DNA of 64,000 nt from Bacteroides neonati (GTDB lineage Bacteria > Bacteroidota > Bacteroidia > Bacteroidales > Bacteroidaceae): positions 1,220,316 to 1,284,315 of the forward strand of contig NZ_HG726020.1 in NCBI RefSeq assembly GCF_000499785.1, in the 5' to 3' direction. Below, piece by piece: positions 9,901 to 17,134 of the stretch. Position 1 is the stretch's first letter. Every line of letters starts with the position of its first letter. The translations under genes were made by a program, and so were the position numbers. The notes beneath the pieces are model-generated. The model was not told where the DNA came from. It saw nothing but the letters and a program-made list of their open reading frames with translations, and did not search any database.

Positions 9901-10109
9901 GCAGCCTTAGCGGCAGTTACATCTGCACTAGCTTTATCCATAGCAGTTTGCAAAGCGGTAAGTTTTTCATCCAATGTTTTTTTATTGGCATCAACTTGTT
10001 CTTGCAGACCGTTGATGTCGTCATCGTAGTCTTTACAAGAAGTGAAAGTGCCTGTAGAAGCCAGCATGAGTGCTCCGAACAGGGCTACACTTAGAAATCT
10101 TTTGTTCAT
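6939..10109 (-). CDS. S-layer-like surface lipoprotein (BT1927 type) with long coiled coil
   Basis: 1056 residues. The N-terminus is a lipoprotein signal with lipidated Cys25 followed by KDYDDD, an acidic run like the lipoprotein export signal that sends Bacteroidetes lipoproteins to the cell surface. Residues 30-260 form a long predicted coiled coil that includes a very Ala-rich stretch (66-110). The remaining 800 residues look like beta-rich domains. As I recall, BT1927, the phase-variable S-layer protein of B. thetaiotaomicron, begins almost identically (signal peptide, then SCKDYDDDI and heptad repeats) and also has an OmpA gene behind it. S-layer function is therefore inferred from N-terminal resemblance and context, not from a search. 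Confidence 0.65.
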   Translation of the reverse strand: MNKRFLSVALFGALMLASTGTFTSCKDYDDDINGLQEQVDANKKTLDEKLTALQTAMDKASADVTAAKAAAAAAQAAADKAQATGDAAAKAAAAADQAAAAAKAAAAQAKVDAIAEATKLVNDLKAIVDTKVDQSVYDAKMKVIDAHLAVIDGRLDSLEAADIAIKQQIAALEAFKASIDALNLTTAFPALQAQVTTLVADLQALSDQVSQNATDITTLKADLLALSNRIDTIEENVTTIGNSLNTLISLLSHRLTDLTFAPTEFINGIEVINFTTLQYTAWTNLLADESDGSTTTSINDGKTTATYYASPSSVKKADIKTLSILAQDATNTTRAAGEDLISVALNEEIVNGKMVVNLKKNTTDSFAGTTTTNPAGNTVEKFILVALKAEIELTADEIKNGMKPVVTSDWARLAETAATPYIHNKTVATDPSVPTRSIADDAHFYAYTTIHDNNDVCTTAGQYIIKSIPYTESLDLNTLVDVCDKANHRYSISDYNLAFEFALVSYNLKANGEEKQDQKLFARIDDKGVMTSQARNGAVNNRDAIGREPLVQVVLRDKGNNQVVDVRYFKIQWTAKKENTDLGNLGNFTGVFDATKCNTAYVNTVGEVGMNSVYTKLNIAKDVFHQLYELDDVVYATAADAVAGTPASTNLGSIAEITAPGSTMTYNLNWTLPIADCVITPDEYAAGKAIRTVYGRYINKVSSELTCTFELKLELTIAQMAFIAGYQQSYWKEGDVLSNTNKDKTFLVNPALTSDLTYGIAQFFDCQIIASMLKAYNINNVTIDEPKDLVSNAQNAKFVFDTNRLSVLGTGWSVDFNGCHLSKNGVPAAYIELGTGFIRLQENPLPTLSTHGTPTSAAKELLGKSVPVKLVATYCNGADGSLTAELDHFMVKFINPLEIALADVTDSFKDLITDGSIISISNIATIKETFGLKRTVWENGAVANATLGQWYDVKNVTWNLDEAKTNLKKDGNNIIITNDPLASNWSEFSGDYILTASPDMVNATTLKFENNSGAALQQPIKIAVPVYATTKWAPKLIDADNQYVILTVNPGTTNRR

Positions 10110-10631
10110 AATAAAAAAATTAATTTATAAATTAAAAAAACTAAAATATTATCTTCTATTTTCAATAGGGTCAATTTTAACCTTCCCCAATAATACTCAA
10201 ACAAAAGCTTGTAAATGACTATACACAGCCCATCCCAACCTCATTCGCAACCTTCACTTATAGCTTTATCAAATTATCTGTTATTATTTTCCTATATTGT
10301 CAAGGCTTATTTTCTACGCAACGGCAGAAACACACTTCCTCTCAACGAATATAAAAAAAGGTCTCATCAGCTCCTCAATTTGTTAAATCAATACATAATG
10401 ATCCGTCACAATTATCTAAGAATATATTATTCATAAAAAGACTTGTTTGACTACTATATACAACTTATACACTATTTAATCAACTAGTATACAATTCATT
10501 AAAAAATGTATTATCTAGAATGAATCATTCTTTTTTAGTAATTTAGCAATAATATAGCCGAAACACGGTACAAATATCAATCATTTATTTGATATCACAA
10601 AGTATTTAATTGATTATTTTATAAATTAACA
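10110..10631. other. Divergent intergenic region, 522 bp, between S-layer-like gene and HTH gene
   Basis: Very A/T-rich and without a gene. Immediately before the S-layer-like start lies a 16-bp perfect palindrome (10120-10135) of A and T only. A possible minus-strand promoter is CAAA at 10598-10601 (-33) and CAAATATC at 10571-10578 (-7, one mismatch) with the correct 19-bp spacing; it would give a leader of about 450 nt. Three TATACA hexamers occur at 10457, 10466 and 10488. I looked for long inverted repeats that could flank an invertible promoter, as reported for BT1927, and found none. Confidence 0.45.
10517..10531. promoter_or_regulatory. Palindromic operator candidate upstream of HTH gene
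   Basis: AGAATGA and TCATTCT form a perfect 7-bp inverted repeat around a single central base, 100 bp upstream of the HTH regulator gene and in the only region shared with the S-layer-like gene. Size and symmetry fit a dimeric HTH repressor site. No binding evidence is available. Confidence 0.35.
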
Positions 10632-11000
10632 ATGGATATTATTGATAGACTACAGGAAATAATTACGTACGAAGGAATGAATGTATCGTCATTTGCAAAA
10701 AAAATAGGGGTTGTCGATCAAACTATTAGAGGGATAGTAGTGCAGAGAAGAAATAAGCCCGGATTTGACATACTGGATAAAATACTTCAAACATTTAATT
10801 GGGTTAGTGCAGAATGGCTGATAACAGGCAAAGGAGAGATGGTAAAAAGAGAATATACGACTCAAACAGAACAAAATCCATCTATACATGAATTGATTCA
10901 ATACTTAAAAGAAAAAGATTTGAGAATAGAAGCGCTCATTGAGGAGAAAATGGAATGGAAAATAAAATTTGAAATGAGAGAAAAAGGATTGTATAAATAA
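10632..11000 (+). CDS. Small HTH (phage-repressor-like) transcriptional regulator
   Basis: 122 residues. The N-terminal 70 form an XRE/CI-type helix-turn-helix domain (NVSSFAKKIGVVDQTIRGI, then FDILDKILQTF and the ending EWLITGKGEM that is characteristic of Bacteroides phage-repressor-like regulators). Residues 80-122 are a charged helix likely to form a dimerising coiled coil. It is transcribed away from the S-layer-like gene across a 522-bp region containing a palindrome, so autoregulation or control of that gene is possible. It is separated from aroB by 134 bp and a separate promoter. Confidence 0.8.
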   Translation: MDIIDRLQEIITYEGMNVSSFAKKIGVVDQTIRGIVVQRRNKPGFDILDKILQTFNWVSAEWLITGKGEMVKREYTTQTEQNPSIHELIQYLKEKDLRIEALIEEKMEWKIKFEMREKGLYK

Positions 11001-11098
11001 ACGAAATCGAACAAAACATTTAATTGACGGTGTGTGCAACAAAATTCTTGCCTTGATTACTCTTCGAAGAATCGATTTATTAATCCAACTTTTTTATC

Positions 11099-11106
11099 TA
11101 CATTTG
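11099..11106 (+). promoter_or_regulatory. -7 promoter box for aroB
   Basis: TACATTTG matches the Bacteroides -7 consensus TAnnTTTG exactly, 28 bp before the aroB start. A TTTA at 11076-11079 sits at the -33 spacing (19 bp), one mismatch from TTTG. Confidence 0.65.
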
Positions 11107-11134
11107 CCACCTCGTAATACGAATAAAAAGAAGC

Positions 11135-12196
11135 ATGAATAAACAAGTAGTCATTCTCTGCGAAAAACTGGAAACAAGTCTGGCACTGGCTGTTGAAAAG
11201 TGCCCTCACGACAAGCTATTCATCCTTACCGATGAGCACACCCATCGCTTGTGCATGCCTGCCATGCGCAAAGTAAGCTACCTCAACAACGCCATCGAAA
11301 TAGCCATCGGTGCAGGCGATGTACACAAAACACTCGAAAGTCTTGCTGCCGTATGGCAGGTATTAAGTACACAGGGAGCCACACGCCACTCATTACTCAT
11401 CAACCTGGGAGGCGGCATGATCACTGACCTAGGAGGTTTTGCAGCAGCTACATTCAAGAGAGGCATTGCTTATATCAACATACCTACCACCTTACTTTCA
11501 ATGGTCGACGCTTCGGTGGGTGGTAAAACCGGAATCAACTTCAATGGTCTTAAAAACGAGGTAGGAGTCTTTGCCCCTGCTGCCAGTGTGTTGATTGAAA
11601 CCGAATTCCTACGTAGCTTAAACGATGAAAACTTTTTTTCGGGCTACGCAGAGATGCTAAAGCATGGACTCATCAGTAATACGGCACACTGGGCCGAACT
11701 ATTGCGTTTCGACACCCTCCATATTGATTATGAAGAACTGAAACAACTAGTGGGGCATTCAGTACAGATTAAAGAGGAGATTGTAGCACAAGACCCCTTC
11801 GAACATGGTATCCGCAAAGCGCTCAACCTGGGACATACAGCGGGTCACGCCATCGAAAGCCTGGCACTTGCCGAAGATCGCCCCTTATTACACGGATATG
11901 CAGTAGCTTGGGGGATTGTTTGTGAACTCTATCTATCACACATCAAAACCGGATTTCCCAAAGAGAAGATGCGCCAAACCATTCAGTTCATCAAGGAGAA
12001 CTATGGAACCTTTGCCTTTGACTGCAAGCAATACGACCGCCTTTACGAATTCATGCAACACGACAAGAAGAATTCGGCAGGAGTCATCAACTTCACTTTG
12101 CTTAAAGATATAGGAGATATCCGAATTAACCAAACAGCCGATAAGGAGACGATCTTTGAGATGTTCGACTTCTATCGGGAATGTATGGGAAGCTAA
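11135..12196 (+). CDS. aroB: 3-dehydroquinate synthase
   Basis: 353 residues. It converts DAHP to 3-dehydroquinate in the shikimate pathway (cytoplasm, NAD- and Zn/Co-dependent). The family signature is clear: LGGGMITDLGGFAA (NAD binding), PTTLLSMVDASVGGKTGIN, SGYAEMLKHGLI, the metal ligand Glu within that motif, and the metal-binding His in LNLGHTAGHAIE. Length is normal. It is expressed from its own promoter; aroA lies 1.2 kb downstream beyond a tRNA and a channel gene, so the two shikimate genes are close but not one transcript. Confidence 0.97.
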   Translation: MNKQVVILCEKLETSLALAVEKCPHDKLFILTDEHTHRLCMPAMRKVSYLNNAIEIAIGAGDVHKTLESLAAVWQVLSTQGATRHSLLINLGGGMITDLGGFAAATFKRGIAYINIPTTLLSMVDASVGGKTGINFNGLKNEVGVFAPAASVLIETEFLRSLNDENFFSGYAEMLKHGLISNTAHWAELLRFDTLHIDYEELKQLVGHSVQIKEEIVAQDPFEHGIRKALNLGHTAGHAIESLALAEDRPLLHGYAVAWGIVCELYLSHIKTGFPKEKMRQTIQFIKENYGTFAFDCKQYDRLYEFMQHDKKNSAGVINFTLLKDIGDIRINQTADKETIFEMFDFYRECMGS

Positions 12197-12252
12197 TTTT
12201 ACCTCGCCAATTACATTTTAGCCTAAATAATTGCAAAAAAAACATCGAACTA

Positions 12253-12283
12253 TTTGTTAATTCAAAATAAAACGGTACTTTTG
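12253..12283 (+). promoter_or_regulatory. Consensus Bacteroides promoter of the tRNA gene
   Basis: TTTG (12253-12256) and TACTTTTG (12276-12283) are separated by 19 bp, a full match to the -33/-7 consensus. The tRNA begins 12 bp downstream. This is the cleanest promoter in the window and a useful reference for the others. Confidence 0.85.
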
Positions 12284-12294
12284 CATCCGCAATT

Positions 12295-12368
12295 CGGGGT
12301 ATAGCTCAGCCCGGTAGAGTACGCGTCTGGGGGGCGTGTGGTCGCAAGTTCGAATCTTGTTGCCCCGA
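12295..12368 (+). tRNA. tRNA-Pro (anticodon GGG)
   Basis: 74 nt fold into a cloverleaf: a seven-pair acceptor stem of CGGGGTA with TGCCCCG, a D arm with AGCCCGGTAGA, anticodon loop CTGGGGG giving GGG, and a T arm with GTTCGAATC. The discriminator is A and CCA is not encoded (CGAATT follows). It reads proline codons CCC and CCU. Confidence 0.95.
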
Positions 12369-12376
12369 CGAATTGG

Positions 12377-12410
12377 AAAAGGTTAGTAATCATTAGATTA
12401 CTAACCTTTT
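12377..12410 (+). terminator. Rho-independent terminator after tRNA-Pro
   Basis: A perfect 15-bp stem (12377-12391 with 12396-12410) closes a 4-nt ATTA loop, and the transcript runs into a T-rich tail. It starts 9 nt after the tRNA end. Confidence 0.85.
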
Positions 12411-12558
12411 TTAGTTAAGATAACCTATCTTACCTATAGTCATAATTATAGAAGTTCTTCAAACTCTTACGCTGATCAAAAACAATCATTGCACCTCTCA
12501 CAACACCTGCAAATGCGTTGAAATACGAAACAAATGCAGAAAAAAAACGTTGAATAAT

Positions 12559-12566
12559 GTATCTTT
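12559..12566 (+). promoter_or_regulatory. -7 promoter box for potassium channel gene
   Basis: TATCTTTG matches TAnnTTTG exactly, 46 bp before the start codon. No good -33 box is visible at the usual distance. Confidence 0.55.
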
Positions 12567-12611
12567 GCAACCCGAATGCCTACAAATAGGTCATAATATC
12601 AACCAAAAACT

Positions 12612-13382
12612 ATGCAGAAATTAAAAGAAGAGACCCAAAAGATGGTGCGTCACATCAAGTCCTATCAAATTATTCGCCGCTCATTGATGAGTAGTGCCTT
12701 TCAGTATACTGTCATTTTCTTTATTTTGGGAGCTATCTGCTCGGTCATCTTATCGTCATTCAGTTTTGCCAAACCATACGCAATATGGTTATTTGCCTTT
12801 ACCCATCTGGCTTCGATCATCTTTACTATAGAATACCTATTACGTATCCTTGCTGCACCGGCGAATTATCCTAATCAAAAGGCTTACAAAGCAAGATTCC
12901 GCTACTTATTCTCTTTTTATGGACTGGTCGATTTTGTCGCCATTCTCCCCTTTCTGATGATCTACCTACTGTGGGACACCGAAGTGGTGCATCTCATCAT
13001 CCTGCCCTACATATTCATTGTTTTCAAACTAATTCGCTACTCCAAGTCATTCCGCCTCATCGGTCATGTGCTGCACGAGGTGCGCGATGAACTGATAACA
13101 GCCTATACCGCCTGTGGTATTCTGGTCTGTTTCTCTGCCATTCTAATGTACTACATCGAACGCAGTGCACAGCCGGAGGCATTCTCGAACATTGGCGACG
13201 GGTTGTGGTGGTCGATTGTATCGTTTACTACCGTAGGTTATGGCGACATTTATCCCATCACCCCGCTGGGTAGAATATTAAGTAGCTTCATCAGCTTGGT
13301 GGGCATCGCCATGATTGCCCTGCCTACGGGTATCATCAGTTCGGCCTTTATGACGGCAATGCAGCGAAAAAACAAAAAATAA
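12612..13382 (+). CDS. Voltage-gated-type potassium channel
   Basis: 256 residues of the ion-transport family: several hydrophobic segments from about residue 30, a short S4-like helix with repeated Arg/Lys (KLIRYSKSFRLIG, about 140), then a pore loop with the potassium selectivity filter TTVGYGDIYP (about 210) and a final inner helix. It forms a tetrameric inner-membrane K+ channel. Length suits the short bacterial Kv-like proteins without a C-terminal RCK domain. It ends 39 bp before aroA, whose promoter overlaps the intergenic gap, so read-through is possible but not required. Confidence 0.9.
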   Translation: MQKLKEETQKMVRHIKSYQIIRRSLMSSAFQYTVIFFILGAICSVILSSFSFAKPYAIWLFAFTHLASIIFTIEYLLRILAAPANYPNQKAYKARFRYLFSFYGLVDFVAILPFLMIYLLWDTEVVHLIILPYIFIVFKLIRYSKSFRLIGHVLHEVRDELITAYTACGILVCFSAILMYYIERSAQPEAFSNIGDGLWWSIVSFTTVGYGDIYPITPLGRILSSFISLVGIAMIALPTGIISSAFMTAMQRKNKK

Positions 13383-13386
13383 TTCT

Positions 13387-13394
13387 TATTTTTG
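13387..13394 (+). promoter_or_regulatory. -7 promoter box for aroA
   Basis: TATTTTTG is an exact TAnnTTTG match starting four bases after the channel stop. It contains the TTG at 13392 that could be mistaken for an upstream aroA start; this argues for initiation at the ATG at 13422. Confidence 0.6.
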
Positions 13395-13421
13395 CAGCAC
13401 AAAACAACTAATCAGACATTT

Positions 13422-14660
13422 ATGCGCTACAAACTCTCAGCACCCTCGCAGGTGAAGGCCGTCATTGAGCTACCAGCATCGAAAAGCATCAGCAACCGCG
13501 CGCTTATTCTGCACGCATTGGCTCAGGGCGAAGGCAAACTGACCAATCTATCCGATTGTGACGACACACAAGTGATGATTCGGGCACTTGATGGACAGCC
13601 GCACGAAGTGATCGACATACTTGCAGCGGGAACGGCCATGCGCTTTCTCACCGCCTATCTGAGTGTTACTCCGGGTATCCGCCTCCTAACCGGAACGCAA
13701 CGCATGCAGCAACGCCCCATCCGCCTACTGGTTGATGCCCTGCGTCAGCTGGGTGCACACATCGAATACGCTTCCAACGAAGGATATCCACCACTACGCA
13801 TCAACGGGACAACACTCAGCGGAAACCACATCACGCTCCAAGGCAGTGTCAGCTCGCAATACATCTCGGCACTGTTAATGATAGGACCGATGCTGGAACA
13901 CGGCCTGAAACTGGATTTAAGCGGAGATATTATCTCACAGCCTTATATCAACCTGACATTGCAGCTGATGCAGGAGTTCGGCGCATCGGCACGGTGGACG
14001 AGCGAACACAGCATCTGCGTCGAGCCACACCCCTATCGTAACATTTCCTTTACCGTCGAAAGCGATTGGAGCGGTGCGTCTTATTGGTATCAGATAGCAG
14101 CCTTGGCATCCGATGCCGAAATCAGGCTGCAGGGATTGTTCGAAAAGAGCTATCAAGGCGACAGTCGCGGTGCCGAGATATTTGCCCTGCTGGGCGTAGC
14201 AACCGAGTTCACGCCCGAGGGTGTACTCTTACGAAAAACTGCCGCACGTCCCGAAAGGCTTGATGAGGATTTTGTCGACATCCCCGATCTGGCACAAACC
14301 TTCGTTGTGACTTGCGTACTGCTCAACATCCCCTTCCGATTCACCGGTTTGCAAAGCCTTAAGATCAAAGAGACAGACCGTATCTGCGCCCTGATAACCG
14401 AGCTACGCAAGCTGGGCTACGTGCTTGCCGACGAGAATGACAGCGTACTTAGCTGGGATGGCGAACGCTGCCCGGCCGAAGCCACACCGGTGATACAAAC
14501 CTACGAAGACCACCGCATGGCCATGGCCTTTGCCCCTGCCGCCCTCTGCATCCCAGACATGCGCATTGCAGAGCCGCAGGTGGTGAGCAAGTCGTACCCC
14601 CGCTATTGGAGCGACTTAGCGAAAGCCGGATTCGACATAGAGACGGAGGCAGAGGACTGA
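13422..14660 (+). CDS. aroA: 3-phosphoshikimate 1-carboxyvinyltransferase (EPSP synthase)
   Basis: 412 residues from the ATG at 13422. It transfers the enolpyruvyl group of PEP to shikimate-3-phosphate. Conserved elements: ELPASKSISNRALI (substrate Lys/Ser/Arg), LAAGTAMRFLTAYL, SSQYISALLM, DIPDLAQTF (catalytic Asp region), KIKETDRI and YEDHRMAMAFA. The family is about 430 residues; this is a normal short form as in other Bacteroidetes. A longer frame from TTG at 13392 is unlikely because that triplet belongs to the promoter box. Confidence 0.96.
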   Translation: MRYKLSAPSQVKAVIELPASKSISNRALILHALAQGEGKLTNLSDCDDTQVMIRALDGQPHEVIDILAAGTAMRFLTAYLSVTPGIRLLTGTQRMQQRPIRLLVDALRQLGAHIEYASNEGYPPLRINGTTLSGNHITLQGSVSSQYISALLMIGPMLEHGLKLDLSGDIISQPYINLTLQLMQEFGASARWTSEHSICVEPHPYRNISFTVESDWSGASYWYQIAALASDAEIRLQGLFEKSYQGDSRGAEIFALLGVATEFTPEGVLLRKTAARPERLDEDFVDIPDLAQTFVVTCVLLNIPFRFTGLQSLKIKETDRICALITELRKLGYVLADENDSVLSWDGERCPAEATPVIQTYEDHRMAMAFAPAALCIPDMRIAEPQVVSKSYPRYWSDLAKAGFDIETEAED

Positions 14661-14710
14661 GAAAGAAACCTTTATTCGATCAAAAACGACTATGTCTACC
14701 AAATAAACCT

Positions 14711-14718
14711 TATATTTG
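14711..14718 (+). promoter_or_regulatory. -7 promoter box for outer-membrane protein gene
   Basis: TATATTTG matches TAnnTTTG exactly, 46 bp before the start at 14765 and 51 bp after the aroA stop. Confidence 0.6.
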
Positions 14719-14764
14719 CACCCGCCTGACCATACGAAGGTATAATCTATAAAAACACAACAGG

Positions 14765-15577
14765 ATGAAGAAAACATTACTTTTCTTTGCGGCTGCCCTG
14801 TTGGCAGTCCCATACTCTTTCGCACAGTATCAACCCAAGAAAGGTTCGATTGGAACCGAAGTTCAGTTCAATCCGTTCGATCAAGACGGAAAGACCTTTA
14901 AGCTCGACGGAGCTAAGGTTCGCTACTTCCTCACAGACCGTGACGCCGTTCGTATCAAGATAGGATTCGGCCTGAACAACAAGGACTTCTCGTCCTCCGA
15001 AGACGACAGAAACGACGACTTCCCGAGCAACTCCTATTACAGCCTAGACAGCAAGTACGAATCGACTTCGGGCAATTTCGAATTAAATCTCGGCTACGAA
15101 CGCCACTTCAGCATCGCCAAGAGATTGAGCGCCTACGTGGGTGCGAGTGCAGGTTTCAACAGACATTTTGCCTCCATCACAAGGAGCATAACCGGAGCGC
15201 GTCACGATCAAGAGGGGGACAAGTGGATAACGAGCATCACGATGAGGAGACAGGAAGAAATCAGCAACGGATCCTTTATTCAACTGCGTCCCGAAGCAGG
15301 GTTCAGCTCGAATCCGCTCGATAATGTAGACGACCGGGCATATTGGCAGGTCAAAGCAGCCCTATTCACCGGGCTGGACTTCTACGTATACAAGGGGCTT
15401 TACCTCGGCACAGAGTTGGGACTGGGACTCAGCAACCAGAAACTCAGCAAGATGAAATGCAGAGTAACCTTCATAGACGAGAACGATGTCAACGACTTCG
15501 AGACGAACGACGATGTGCATAACCTAAATCTAGGATTCTACATCGAACCCGTTCTGCGCTTGGGCTGGACGTTCTAA
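14765..15577 (+). CDS. Outer-membrane beta-barrel protein, function unknown
   Basis: 270 residues: a signal peptide ending at YSFAQ, then a barrel of alternating hydrophobic strands with repeated aromatic ends (for example GNFELNLGYERHF, LYLGTELGLGLSNQ) and a C-terminal FYIEPVLRLGWTF that ends in Phe, the usual outer-membrane insertion signal. It belongs to the porin-like OMP_b-brl families of Bacteroidetes; no ligand can be named. It has its own promoter and is followed by a repeat-rich gap. Confidence 0.85.
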   Translation: MKKTLLFFAAALLAVPYSFAQYQPKKGSIGTEVQFNPFDQDGKTFKLDGAKVRYFLTDRDAVRIKIGFGLNNKDFSSSEDDRNDDFPSNSYYSLDSKYESTSGNFELNLGYERHFSIAKRLSAYVGASAGFNRHFASITRSITGARHDQEGDKWITSITMRRQEEISNGSFIQLRPEAGFSSNPLDNVDDRAYWQVKAALFTGLDFYVYKGLYLGTELGLGLSNQKLSKMKCRVTFIDENDVNDFETNDDVHNLNLGFYIEPVLRLGWTF

Positions 15578-15617
15578 AAGCGCACCCATCTCCACGGCCG
15601 CCTTTCAAAACAACATT

Positions 15618-15807
15618 GGCGGCCGAGGAAATAACATCGGCAACCGAGGAAACAGCACCACCAACCTATCGAAGCAAGACCACCAGCCTATCGAAACGAA
15701 ACCACCAACCGTTCAAAAAAACACCTGCAGTCGCTCGAAACAGCACCGCCACCCCACCTCACTCCCCTTTCTTTTCGGCAAAATACGCCGCTTCTTTTCG
15801 GCAAAAT
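15618..15807. repeat. Degenerate 22-bp tandem repeats plus a 23-bp-spaced direct repeat
   Basis: Six imperfect units can be aligned end to end: 15618-15637, 15638-15660, 15661-15682, 15683-15704, 15705-15726 and 15727-15747. Their rough consensus is CCAACCTATCGAAACAAACC with a few variable bases. Just downstream the 16-mer TTCTTTTCGGCAAAAT occurs twice, at 15769-15784 and 15792-15807, spaced 23 bp. The block fills the non-coding gap between the outer-membrane protein and the next promoter. Confidence 0.7.
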
Positions 15808-15820
15808 TCAAATTAATCGC

Positions 15821-15828
15821 TACCTTTG
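15821..15828 (+). promoter_or_regulatory. -7 promoter box upstream of the CCGxHxxC protein
   Basis: TACCTTTG matches TAnnTTTG exactly, 26 bp before the start at 15855. It lies just after the tandem repeat block, whose regular spacing could place bound proteins along one DNA face. Confidence 0.6.
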
Positions 15829-15854
15829 TGCAATAGATTAACAAAGAGCAGCGT

Positions 15855-16277
15855 ATGTGGGTACTGATCGTCAGCCTCCTCTGTCTGGCCATGATAGCGA
15901 TGACAGCCGGTATCATCCGCAACCGGAGACTGAAACAAAAGATAGAGAGCGGAGAGCTACAAGATTTTCCGGAAGTAACAACGGTCGATGAAGCCTGTTG
16001 CGGACAGCACGAGGTCTGCGAGAAAGACAGTTTGCTCGCCGCCGTGAGCAAGCGCATTGAGTATTACGACGACGAGGAGCTCGACCGTTTCATCGGCCGC
16101 GCACCCGAGGCGTATACCGGACCCGAGGTCGAACTCTTCCGCGAGATCCTCTATACGATGCAAGACACCGATGTGGCGGGATGGGTACGCAGCCTTCAGC
16201 TTCGCGGCATCGCGCTGCCCGATGCGGTCAAAGACGAGGTATTTCTCATCATCACCGAGCGCCGCATACACCCCTAA
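15855..16277 (+). CDS. Membrane-anchored protein with CCGxHxxC motif (annotated 'phospholipase' in relatives)
   Basis: 140 residues: an N-terminal membrane helix (1-22), a basic stretch, then DEACCGQHEVCEKD, a Cys/His cluster that looks metal-binding, and an acidic helical C-terminal half (DDEELDRFIGRAPEAYTG). It lies 21 bp upstream of a zinc/manganese-type ABC permease and is probably co-transcribed with it. As I recall, homologues in Bacteroides carry a loosely supported 'phospholipase' label; I see no lipase motif. A metal-binding role linked to the permease is inference. Confidence 0.65.
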   Translation: MWVLIVSLLCLAMIAMTAGIIRNRRLKQKIESGELQDFPEVTTVDEACCGQHEVCEKDSLLAAVSKRIEYYDDEELDRFIGRAPEAYTGPEVELFREILYTMQDTDVAGWVRSLQLRGIALPDAVKDEVFLIITERRIHP

Positions 16278-16298
16278 CCCTTTAACCCAATCGCCCTT

Positions 16299-17090
16299 AT
16301 GGACTTACTCCAATATACCTTCTTTCAGCATGCACTTCTGGGCAGCCTTTTGGCAAGTGTAGCCTGTGGCATCATCGGCACCTATATAGTGACGCGACGG
16401 CTGGTCTTTATCAGCGGAGGCATTACGCACGCCTCGTTCGGCGGCATCGGTCTGGGGGTTTTTGCCGGCGTGTCGCCCATACTCGGGGCGGCGGTGTTTG
16501 CCGTGCTATCCGCCTTCGGGGTGGAGTGGCTCAGCAAGCGCAAGGATATGCGCGAGGACTCTGCCATCGCCGTGTTCTGGACGCTGGGCATGGCACTGGG
16601 CATTATGTTCAGCTTCATGTCGCCCGGCTTCGCGCCCGACCTCTCGTCGTACCTCTTCGGCAACATACTCACCATCACCCGCACCGACCTGCTGATGCTC
16701 GGCATACTGGCCGCGGGGCTGATCGTGTTTTTCAGCCTCTTCCTCCACCCCATCACTTATGTGGCGTTCGACCGCGAGTTTGCCCGCTCGCAAGGTATGC
16801 CCGTGGCGGTGTTCGAATACGTACTGATGCTCTTCATCGCCCTCACCATCGTGGCGTGCCTGCGCATGGTGGGCATCGTGCTGGCTATTTCGCTGCTGAC
16901 GATTCCGCAAATGACCGCCAATCTTTTCACCTATAACTTCAAGCGGATCATCTGGCTCTCAATTCTCATTGGGTTTATCGGATGTCTGGGCGGGCTCTTT
17001 ATCTCGTATCACTGGAAAGTGCCCTCGGGCGCATCGATCATCTTCTTTTCGATTTTGATCTATGCCGTGTGCAAGATCATCAGGCGATGA
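16299..17090 (+). CDS. Metal (Zn/Mn-type) ABC transporter permease
   Basis: 263 residues of the ABC-3 family (ZnuB/MntB-like) with eight or nine hydrophobic helices. Recognisable are the N-terminal CGIIGTYIVTRRLVFISGGI and the cytoplasmic loop VACLRMVGIVLAISLLTIPQ that contacts the ATPase. No ATPase or binding-protein gene is adjacent, so those partners must be encoded elsewhere. It forms a small unit with the CCGxHxxC protein upstream; tsaE follows after 44 bp. Confidence 0.9.
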   Translation: MDLLQYTFFQHALLGSLLASVACGIIGTYIVTRRLVFISGGITHASFGGIGLGVFAGVSPILGAAVFAVLSAFGVEWLSKRKDMREDSAIAVFWTLGMALGIMFSFMSPGFAPDLSSYLFGNILTITRTDLLMLGILAAGLIVFFSLFLHPITYVAFDREFARSQGMPVAVFEYVLMLFIALTIVACLRMVGIVLAISLLTIPQMTANLFTYNFKRIIWLSILIGFIGCLGGLFISYHWKVPSGASIIFFSILIYAVCKIIRR

Positions 17091-17134
17091 GCGGAGGGCG
17101 ACAACGTATGTAATCATTATTTAGATAGATAGAA

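Noticed and set aside
9780..9914. Simple-sequence DNA mistaken for a separate repeat element on the plus strand (Ser-rich frame at 9786-10094)
   Set aside because: The plus-strand frame is the shadow of Ala codons in the coiled coil of the minus-strand gene.
10110..10631. Invertible promoter upstream of the S-layer-like gene, as known for BT1927
   Set aside because: I searched by eye for inverted repeats of 12 bp or more flanking a promoter and found only short local palindromes; no recombinase gene is nearby.
12295..12368. Integration (att) site at the tRNA-Pro gene
   Set aside because: No integrase, direct repeat of the tRNA 3' end or foreign-looking block follows; a terminator and a channel gene do.
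13392..13421. Upstream TTG start for aroA
   Set aside because: The TTG belongs to an exact -7 promoter box and the family start MRYKLSAPSQ fits the ATG at 13422.
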